Positions 55,928 to 64,000 of a stretch of DNA of 64,000 nt are shown in pieces (the first letter of the stretch is position 1; each line of letters opens with the position of its first letter). The translations under genes and the position numbers were made by a program. This stretch comes from Pollenia angustigena. Lineage: Eukaryota > Arthropoda > Insecta > Diptera > Polleniidae. The notes below the pieces were generated by a model. That model made no database searches, was not told where the DNA came from, and saw nothing but the letters and a program-made list of their open reading frames with translations. Location of the stretch: contig OV884059.1 of NCBI GenBank assembly GCA_930367215.1, forward strand, positions 14,284,945 to 14,348,944. The letters run 5' to 3'.

Positions 55928-56523
55928 TTATTACAAAGTTCCTTAAGATTGTATTCACAAAAATCGCCAAATTTCAGAATCCTAAAAACTATTTAGAAAT
56001 ATTTTTATTTTGATTTTTGTCCTCATTAGAGTTTAACGCTGCCATTAATTTTAAAGTCCTTTAAAAAAACAAAGAGGAGGCTAAAAATCAAGAAATCGTC
56101 TATTTTATCTTACAAAAATTTGGAAATTTTACAAAGAAATCGCTGAAATAGGGCGAGAAACAATTTTAGCACTAAAAACTATTAAAAATGCAAAATGCAT
56201 AGAATAAAAATAAAAATATTTTGTTCTTGACACATTTTTTCATTGTTCAATTATTTTGCTTTTAACATTTCTATAAAATATACGAATTTTTTCAAAGCTC
56301 ATTTGCAAACAACAAATATTTAAGTCGCACTTTACATTATTTGGTATAGCCGACGGTTGTATTTTGTGAGACTGGCGCTCTCAACGTCTGCAATTTCACA
56401 TCGGCTTCGAGTGTAATATTATGACATTTATAACGTAACGACGTAATCTTTTTTGATAGTTTTCGACATGAGTTACAGACACACTTTTTTCTGACTTTTC
56501 GAGAAACGATGAAATATTTTGTT
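55928..56523. other. non-coding stretch
   Basis: No gene is recognised. Confidence 0.5.
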
Positions 56524-56844
56524 TCACATCTTTTCGATGCAAGTAGTTCTCACTACAGAACATGGGTACAGGACGATAATTTTAAATGGTATTGTGATAA
56601 AGATGGTGAGTCCTTCCTTTATAATCGCTTGTCTTGTGTTCAGCAAGTCATCAATTTTTACCAGACATCCACATTTGGCAAGGTCTTGACACCATTTTTC
56701 TAACCTTTCCTCTTTAGAATTTGACAAGAGACTTTTCGGAACTATTTTTCTAGGACCTTCTGCAACGTGGCCATGTGTATTCTGTTCTGTTAAGGTTAAC
56801 GTGGAACGCTGTATTTCTGGCTTACGCCAAGAATAGGCATCCAA
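56524..56844 (-). pseudogene. possible pogo-type transposase N-terminal fragment
   Basis: The first 78 residues of the minus-strand frame look like coding: SKEERLEKWCQDLAKCG followed by IDDLLNTRQAIIKEG resembles the CENP-B/Tc5-type DNA-binding domain of pogo-like transposases. A TATAAAA word lies just before the ATG. After residue 78 the frame turns hydrophobic and is probably beyond an exon or break. The plus strand also has an open frame here (56509-56703) with a GTGAGT donor-like word at 56605, so which strand was coding is not certain. Confidence 0.4.
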
Positions 56845-56936
56845 CCTTTTTTATAGGGCCACTCTAGTATACTACAATTTTCCCTTTTCTCCTTGCTTGT
56901 CATATTTAAAATACAAAGAAGTAATAGTGTTTACAA

Positions 56937-57360
56937 CCCAGCGGTAAATATTGAAAGGACCGCAATTGGCAGGCCTTTTTGAAGACCTCTATACTCCTTT
57001 CTAAAATATTCGCTTCAAATGATATCCTGCCTTCAGAAGTATGCCTTCTAGAAGGTATAAACTTCTTTTTAACAGACCTTCTGAAATATTCAGTACACAT
57101 TCGCTACTCCCTTCTCCGAGAAGCGAGAAAGGAAGCTGTTCAGTTTTATTTACTTTTTATTTTTAATGACCTTCCTTACTCCCTTCTTTGGGAAGGGATC
57201 GAAGTTATTTTTAAAGGAAGTGTGGAAGGCCTTGCGCCCAATGACAACCTGTGTAAAAAATAAATAAGTATGGAATGCGGCGAGAAGGGCTTCTGACTGC
57301 TTGTGACTGCTAAATAAGGCCTTCTATGAGGTCTCTTTACTCATTCTAGTTACCGCTGGG
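56937..57360. repeat. CCCAGCGGTAA-ended MITE, copy 2
   Basis: CCCAGCGGTAAA at 56937 and TTACCGCTGGG ending at 57360; 424 bp. Strong internal folding, for example CTTCAGAAG, CTTCTAGAAGG and TCCCTTCTTTGGGAAGGGA. Facing short frames reflect these palindromes. Confidence 0.85.
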
Positions 57361-57469
57361 AAACTTCAAAAGTCTTACCGTTTTCGTAACCTAGAAATAA
57401 AACTGATGTCGACTTTATGACAATACTTATCCTATAGTAGGCAGGTTATAAGATACTCAAAAGATATTT

Positions 57470-58402
57470 CATAGTTATGACAATAACACTGACAAAAATT
57501 TGCTGCAACATGATTTGGATGAACTATTTAAATGGTGCGTGCTTAATTTAATGGAACTCAATTTAAACAAATGTAAGCATATGCGTTTTTCGAGAAACGA
57601 TAACGCTTTATTTAACTTTTCACTGGGTGGACATCAACTTGAACTGGTTAAGGAATTCTCAGATCTTGGAATACTTTAAGATCCTAAATTAAATCTCAAG
57701 AAACACATTTATATGATGGTAAACAAAGCTCGAGGTATGTTAGCTTTTATAAAACGATGGGCTAAGGAGTTTACTGAACCAATCATTACTAAGCGGTTAT
57801 ATACATCTTTAGTCAGACCAATTTTGGAATATGGATCTGTTATATGGGATCCAAGTGCGGATTATCTGAAAAACATTATTGAATCAGTCCAAAAACAATT
57901 CCTTCTTTTTTGCTTGGGTAATTCAACATGGAATCCTAACGTCATTATTCCTCCTTATACTACAAGGCTTGCATTTATAAAATTACCAACGTTGGAGAGT
58001 AGAAGAACTATGCTTAGCGTTTCATTTTTATTCAACCTAATAAACGGTGCAGTCTGTTCTGACTTCCTACTCAGCAACATAAATTTTAATGTACCTCATC
58101 GATCAACTCGTTTCTACATTCCAATATATTTACAAGTTTTACAAACTAATTATGCTAATTCTGATCCTCTAAGAAAATTGTGCAAACATTATAATGATTT
58201 TTATTTTCTTATTGATTTTTCTGTTAATGTTAATGTCATTAAACGTAATATTGTTATGAACCTAAATCAGTGTAATTAAATGGATGTATAAATCCTTTTT
58301 TTTTATTATTTTGTATATTATGTAAAAATTTTTTTTTAATTCGGTCTGTAAGGATTTATTCCGTAGACCTTAAATAATAAATAAAAAAAAAAAAAAAAAA
58401 AA
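57470..58402 (+). mobile_element. 5'-truncated LINE with poly-A tail
   Basis: Contains the C-terminal part of a reverse-transcriptase ORF, a 3' UTR of about 100 bp and a tail of about 20 A near 58383-58402. The 5' end lies somewhere near 57470. Target duplications were not found. Confidence 0.85.
57485..58279 (+). pseudogene. Jockey/CR1-like reverse transcriptase, C-terminal end, one stop
   Basis: NNTDKNLLQHDLDELFKWC and LNLNKCKHMRFSRN lie in the thumb region downstream of the YADD site, then EFSDLGIL, a TAA near 57677, and DPKLNLKKHIYMMVNKARGM. From 57713 the frame is open for 188 residues, with SLVRPILEYGSVIWDP and IESVQKQFLLFCLG, the hallmark C-terminal blocks of Jockey/CR1 elements. The catalytic part is missing. 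Confidence 0.88.
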
Positions 58403-58405
58403 TCA

Positions 58406-58970
58406 TGCCAACTAAGAGTCTGAACACAATGTAACGATCATTTATTGCGGTGCGGGTTTTTATACGATTTTGATGTAAAAAACCGCAATGCGGATCTGCA
58501 TAAAATTGAAATCTATTTTATTTTCATTGCGGACTTTCTTTGTCTCGCAATTTTTGATACCCGTTGTCTTTCTGATGTTGCCATAGTTTTTGATTAATTG
58601 GCGATGTTCACAACATTATTGTAAACAAAAAACTTGATAAAAATGTATGCACAAATAAATAAATAAAAATGTTAACAAACAATGACAACAATTGCTCGCC
58701 GTCTTCCATTGTATTATGTTTATTTTTCGCTCCCGCAACGAGAAATCGCACCGCACCGCAAACATTGTGCTTAGACTATAATGGCTAAACTCGTTTTTAA
58801 ATCATTTTCTGTTATCCCAGAGGCAAGAGGAACGATTGATGAGCACTTTACTCAAATTTGAGTTTAATCAGAGAAAATTACTGATTTACCAGTAGTCCCA
58901 ATATCCCAATACCGACCATAGGAAATTTTGTAAATTTTTGTTCCTAGTCTCGTTACACAACAAAATAAAA
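58406..58970. other. non-coding stretch
   Basis: Nothing is recognised apart from GCGGTGCGGG and CGCACCGCACCGC words near 58447 and 58748, an inverted pair 300 bp apart that may be the ends of a small element. Confidence 0.4.
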
Positions 58971-58977
58971 AACAAGT

Positions 58978-59655
58978 AAGAAAGTATAGTCGGTCAAGCC
59001 CGACCATATGATACCCTACACCACCGTATTTAATAACACATAATGCTTATGTGTCCATATTAATATGGATTTATCTATGTTTATAAACTTCATTCAAATC
59101 GGTTTGAAAGTTTGTGAGAGGCAGAAATTGCCCTCTACCTCTCCTTGTGGTCCGATTTTTGAAAAACGGTTTAGCTTATGTGTCCATATAGATATGGATT
59201 AAAATCGGTTTGAGAGGCAGAAATAGCCCCTATCTGCCCTCGTGGCCCTATTTTCTTAAAAATGCATAGCTTATCCGAACAAATATGGATCTATCTATGT
59301 ATTAAATTTAATTAAAATCGGTTTGATGGTTTCTGAGAGAAAGAAATTTCCCCCCCCCCCCCTCTTCTCTCGTGGTCCAACGATTCGGCCCATTTTCAAT
59401 AGGCTTGGTCCTTGTGCCAATAAGAACCTATGACCCAAATTTTATCAAATTATCTTCAAAATTGCGACCTGTACTCTGCGCACAAGGTTACATGGACAGC
59501 CAGCCTGCCAGCCAGCCGGACGGACGGACATCGTTAGTTCGACTCGGAAAGTAATTCTTAGTCGATCGGTATACTTTAAGGTGGGTCTAGGACCAATATT
59601 TTAAGGCGTTACACACATCAGCACAAATGCATAATACCCTCTCCACTATTGTGGT
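58978..59655. repeat. dispersed repeat (GTATAGTCGGTCAAGC family), copy 3, uninterrupted
   Basis: Runs from AAAGTATAGTCGGTCAAGC to CCACTATTGTGGTGTG. Three inner sub-units start with CTTATGTGTCCATAT-like words and end in CTCGTGGTCC-like words, each followed by AAATCGGTTTGA. A C run of about 13 is at 59351-59362. The GACAGCCAGCC and GACGGACGGAC blocks give tandem 4-bp repeats. The family is not identified. Confidence 0.8.
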
Positions 59656-62060
59656 GTGGGTATAAAAATATTTATTTTTTTTGGAAATTGTTTTACTTTT
59701 ACGACAAAATTTAAATGATTTTCTACCTTTAAAGACCTTATTGGTAAAGAAGGTAATTTCCTTAAATAATATGGTTATTATTTTGGTTTTTTTTTTTTTT
59801 AACTAGGACTACCGCACAAGTTCAAACACTTGTCACGGAAGGCTATAAAAATACTAATTTTAATCAAAAATACTAATTTTACTCGAATTTAATTAATACA
59901 AATAGAAAGATGAGTAAATTTTCTTGACAAAAGTGATGATATTTAAGAATTTCTTTTTGCGTATCGGTATTAGGTATATCGGCAAAAAGCCGTATCGTTA
60001 CATCCCTAGTTTTTATTCATTGAAGATTATTTTTATTTAATTTGAAAGATAAATATTTTTGGAATTTTTGTTTAAAATTCCCAATTTCGTCAAATTCTTT
60101 CTAAATTTGTGTCTTTTATTTTTTGAAAGTTTTTTTTATTTTAATTCATGGAAAATCCCTTAAAAATGGCACTAAAAAAATAAAACTGCCAAGTTTTCAA
60201 AAAGTTATGTTTTATGAACTGTATTCTAACAAAAAGTGCCGTCATGTCATTTTGGAAAACCTTTTTTCTTTTTTGTTTCTTTAAAAATATTGCTAAAATT
60301 TATTAATTTTTTTTTAAATCGCCGAAAACAATTAACCAAAATGGCTGTAAAATCATGTACCTACAATTGTTACGTGGCAAAAACATTTAGGCCCTTATTA
60401 GGTATATAAAACGCAACACAACGCCAAAAATTGCATTAAAAAGAAAAATAAATTTTAGAATTTGGTTGTTTCTTTCTACAGAAACTCATATGTATTGAAT
60501 TTCAAGCGCTGCATTCTTGTGAAAAAACCAACGAAAACTTTTACAAAAAACTCCAAAACCAAACATCCTTTTTTCGTTCATTTCAAGTGACTTGTTAAAA
60601 CAATTTTTTCCTTTATTTTCTGTTAATACTTTTGATAATTCATTGCAAACACTATTAATTTTACTTTATGAACAACTAAAATTAAAAACAAAAACGAAAA
60701 ACCGCGCACTTTGCACTCTTTATTAACAATTGTTATTGTTGTTTTTCATGTAATTTTAACAACAAGAACATTTAGAGAGCATGAAGTCATAAAATAAACA
60801 GCAAAACCAAAACAAAAATATTTATGAACACCTACAACAACTACAACAAACAAAAATTTGTAACTAAATTTCACAAAAGACGAGTGCTTTTTCTTTCTTT
60901 CGTTCGTTCGTTTGTTTGTTTGTTTAGCTTTAAAACGTGTTGTTATTGTACGCACGAAATTCTATTAATAAAAAAATATCAAAAGTTGTTGTTGTTTTTT
61001 ATTCTAACTGTTATTTTTAATGCGTCTTTACAACGTATACAACAAATTCGTAATAATTTCCACGTTAAACTGTTGTCAAACTAAACATCAACCAACAGTT
61101 TTGAGCTCTGCAACAAAAATATATTTTTTTTTTTCTTTTAACAAAAAAAAAAATCGCACACAAAAAAAGATCGCAATAAAATAAATTTTAAGAAGAAACG
61201 GCAAAAAAAACGTTAAGCGAAAAAAGCTGTAGTAGAAAAAACAACAACATGCTTTCATTCAAACAAACAGTGGACTGAGTAGTGACGACTCACAAAGCAA
61301 TGATGACGTTACACTGAAGCTCAAGCAACTAAAAGCAATACCAACTACAACTCACAGCAAAAAGAAAGAAAAAACAAAAATGGTAGAAAAAAAGGAGTTG
61401 AAACTCACTAACACACGAATAATACTCATGGAAAAAATAAACAAAATTTTTTTATAAAAAATTTGAAGGGGGAATTATTTAAGATTTGCGCAAAAAAATA
61501 CAACAATAATGAACAAACGTAGACTCCATAAAACAAATTCTCCCAAAAAAATTTCAACAACAAGAATAAAAAACAAATAGGTACGTATAAAATTGCAATA
61601 TGAATCAAATAAACAACAATTACAACAACACAAACTAAAAAAAATTAATGGCAAAAGTCCGAAAAGTTATTGCTGTACAAAAAAATAAGAGTTAAAAGGG
61701 ATTTTGCTCTGGCTGAAATTGTTGCTGTTTTTCCACACACACACACACACACTGAAACAAAATCAACTGGAAGAAATCTGTGTTGTGTTTTTTTTTTTAC
61801 ACGTAAGCCAAATTTTTTTTAACCTGTAAAGAAAATTAAGTAGAAACGAAAGTCCAAGAAATAAAAACAAATAACGGCAAAATAATTAAAGCTGGTGATG
61901 CCAGATACGGGGGATATTAAAAACTATAACAAAACAAATAGGAATAATGGATATTCTTGAGATTTTTTTTATGAATTTAATAAATTAATGCAATTATTAT
62001 TGTGGTTATTTTATTGAACTGTTAATGGTTTTTGAATCTAAATTTTCATATTTTATATCA
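59656..62060. other. AT-rich 5'-flank region with simple repeats, no gene recognised
   Basis: GTTT/GTTC repeats at about 60899-60925, a CA run at 61731-61751, and many AACAACAAC words. 61240-61420 is the least repeat-like part of the window and could hold regulatory sequence. I see no coding frame of substance. Confidence 0.45.
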
Positions 62061-62451
62061 GGCTAAAGGCAGAATTAGTCTTCTGTTCTGTTTCGTGCCG
62101 TTCTGTTTCGAAATTGTAAAAGTTACTTTTTCTGTAACAACTTATCAGCCGTTTATGACAAATTTGTTAGTTTTGCACCGTCCATTGTTTTATTTCAATA
62201 GCTTTAATGCACATAAATTTGAAGATATTAAATTTTATGAGTTCTTAAAATCAAAAAATAGTTTATTTCAATATAAATATGTATTTTTTGTTATTTATTT
62301 TGCTGTCACTTACAATAACTTAACAATTTTTTTGATTTTAACAAACTGAACCGCAACAGAACAGAAAAACAAATCAATTTCAAAGGTTTTTTAATAACAA
62401 AAACAAATCAGCTGATTCGCAACAGAACAGAAAGTAGGGACTAACTGAGCC
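62061..62451. repeat. MITE-like pair with TTCTGTTCTGTT ends
   Basis: GGCTAAAGGCAGAATTAGTC then TTCTGTTCTGTTTCG at 62061-62110 is mirrored imperfectly by CAACAGAACAGAAAGTAGGG and ACTAACTGAGCC at 62415-62451. An inner second copy of GCAACAGAACAG at about 62352 adds to it. A 105-residue frame inside is Phe/Tyr-rich and is not convincing. Confidence 0.55.
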
Positions 62452-62639
62452 TTGAAGTTCATTAAATTACACTAGCCACCAAGGTTTCGAACTGGAGCAA
62501 CCAAATATCTTTCTTAGGGTAATTTGGTGGGCTGAATTCGAATCTATAATTGGTCACGCTGGGTTTTTGAGATACAAAAAAAAAAATTTTTATTCGTTTC
62601 TTACATAAAAAAATCACTAGTTTATTTAAAAATTAATGA

Positions 62640-62816
62640 ATTTTCAGAAGTGAATGGCGTTATTTGAACGTTGGATCGGTTTTACATATTAGAGTCCAGC
62701 AATAGTCTCCCAGCATGCTTTTGTCTCAAAATCCTAGATGAATTCTTTCAATTTTCATGAAATCTTGGTGAGCACGCTCCACTTATTCGCGCTCACTGCA
62801 CCTACACTGAAAGAAA
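62640..62816 (-). pseudogene. C-terminal piece of a recurrent arthropod protein of unknown function
   Basis: Minus-strand reading: VERAHQDFMKIERIHLGF, a stop, DKSMLGDYCWTLICKTDPTF. This aligns with the GERFHQDI...MMADYCW block of a large unnamed protein family that is multi-copy in many arthropod genomes, as I recall it. Two stops (one before VERAHQD, one after HLGF) show decay. Its N-terminal piece is at 63770-63951, on the other side of a MITE. Confidence 0.6.
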
Positions 62817-63719
62817 AATGCTTCATATATTTAATGAATCATTTTCATAAAAAAAATTTCCTTGGGTAAATGAAAATTTTCATTGTCTAAATGGAATTTC
62901 ATAGTTATAATGAAATATTTTCGTAAAAATCGCTTCATTGGATTTCGTAATTACGTTAAAAATTTTCATTGGATACATGAAAACTTAAGTTTGTCCAAGT
63001 TAAACAAAAAATTTTAGTTGGGAAAATAAAAAAACAATATGCAAACATAACTATATTCATAAATTAATACAAAATTATAGTTTCCTTAAAAAATGTTTAA
63101 TTGTTAATTAAAAAATGCAAGATTTAATAATTTCGTACATCTAATGTTACATGTATGCCATTAAATTTATGAAAGCAAAAATTTTTTTTATAAAAGCAAC
63201 ATATTTCAATAATTGCCTTCATAAATTTAAATTTTCATTATGACAATAAAAATGTCATTATAATAATGAAACAAAAACTTTCAATCCACTTTCAATCAAC
63301 GTTGTTATTTTTATTATTGCCAATTTAATCTCATATTTACGCTCTTAATTGAGTAAAAAACATAGTTTTTTTATCCAAAAACTACACTGCCCCAATAGGC
63401 TAGCTGGTAGTGAGATAGGCTATCAGCACCGAGGTTGTGCGATCGATCGAATCCCGCCAGAGACAGAAAAAAAATAAAAAATAAAGTAAAATAAAATAAG
63501 AAAAAATGAAAAAAAATTAAAAAAAAAATTTTTTTACTTTATTGAAAGTATTCATCCAATGAATAATATTCATAGATCTAATGTCATGTTTCATTAAATC
63601 CTTTTAATGAAACAGGTTTCATTGATCCAACGAAGCGCTGCATAGGTTCCTTTTTAATGCAATTGTTCATGGGATTAATGTCAAAATTCATTGGTATTGC
63701 GAAGAAAATTCTTTCAGTG
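62815..63719. mobile_element. TA-flanked MITE (CACTGAAAG ends) containing a SINE
   Basis: CACTGAAAGAAAAATG at 62815 and CTTTCAGTG ending at 63719; TA at 62813-62814 and 63720-63721. Both arms are rich in TTCATT/AATGAA words. The SINE at about 63300-63540 sits in the right half. The element lies between two pieces of one broken coding region. Confidence 0.75.
63300..63540 (+). mobile_element. tRNA-derived SINE copy 3
   Basis: Shares with copy 2 the upstream AATCTCATATTTACGCTC part, the tRNA-like head CCAATAGGCTAGCTGGTAGT, and a B-box-like segment followed by AGACAGAAAAAAAATAAAA. The B box here reads GCGATCGATCGAATCCC with a 4-bp duplication (GATC repeated), so it is probably inactive. Confidence 0.7.
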
Positions 63720-63769
63720 TAGTTTTTGTTTTTTCAAAAAAAATCTACATGCGAATGAAGAATATATAT

Positions 63770-63951
63770 ATATATATGCAAAACATTGTCGGTGTCCATG
63801 GTTTGTCCAAGTTTCTGACTGAAAAGCCACAATAATGTAAATATGCATATTTTAATGATTCTGATATTGCATATCCTTCTTTTCCAACTAAATATTTACC
63901 ACACACAAAGCAAAAATAGCTTGAATCAGTAACACACGATCTCCCTGACAT
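63770..63951 (-). pseudogene. N-terminal piece of the same recurrent arthropod protein
   Basis: From the ATG at 63951 the frame reads SSYFCFVCGKYLVGKEGYAI, then LKYAYLHYCGFSVRNLDKPW and TPTM..C. The CxxCG start and the YxxYFGxxVxxxDKxWxPxxxC pattern are the N-terminal signature of this family, usually with a second CxxC after WxPH. It runs into a TA-dinucleotide run at 63764-63778 and breaks off. About 400 residues of middle sequence are absent between this and 62816. Confidence 0.6.
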
Positions 63952-64000
63952 GCTTAAACGCTACTATGTATTATAAATATTTAGAATAAATGTGGGGTTA
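63952..64000. other. window edge, upstream of the broken arthropod gene
   Basis: Too short to interpret. Confidence 0.4.

Noticed and set aside
61250..61320. Initiator-like TCAGTC on the minus strand as a transcription start
   Set aside because: No downstream promoter element or other support, and such hexamers occur by chance.

Overview
The window is eukaryotic, AT-rich, gene-poor and dense in transposons. Short degenerate non-LTR retrotransposons, mariner, hAT, piggyBac-like and PIF/Harbinger-like elements, plus a homeobox-type exon rich in His, Gln and Ala, suggest a higher fly (Diptera, Brachycera) with a large repeat-rich genome. That placement is inference. I see no bacterial-style operons, no CRISPR array and no rRNA.

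The only host gene part I can support is one coding exon on the minus strand (52009-52753). It starts MPQRSPFAIQELLGL, an eh1-like motif as in Vsx/Chx10 paired-like homeoproteins, and ends at a good splice donor. No homeodomain exon was found below it, so 1-52008 is probably intron or downstream sequence and 52754-64000 the 5' flank.

The rest is layered mobile DNA. Three hAT-type elements with TIRs and exact 8-bp target duplications lie at 11575-13089, 28264-29161 and 41106-46861. The last carries a decayed hAT transposase and a complete mariner whose ORF is open but has lost its second catalytic aspartate. A 1.39-kb foldback element (26541-27928) also has an 8-bp duplication. A piggyBac-like element with TTAA flanks (33308-35930) contains an eight-copy 158-bp tandem array and leftovers of its transposase. 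Non-LTR retrotransposon pieces lie at 15920-17822, 48697-49300, 49290-49940, 55625-55901 and 57470-58402. Mariner-like remnants lie at 1-236, 8925-9603, 24834-25555 and 36960-37175. Many MITEs have definable ends, several with TA or TAA/TTA duplications, and some are nested three deep. tRNA-derived SINE copies lie near 32.7, 45.6 and 63.4 kb. At the right edge, the two ends of a recurrent unnamed arthropod protein are separated by a MITE that itself contains a SINE.

The elements do not form a pathway. What they record is an order of insertions: for example R1-like LINE into MITE, MITE into LINE, mariner into hAT, and SINE into MITE into coding relic. The stretches between them are AT-rich, with microsatellites, and I recognise no genes in them.
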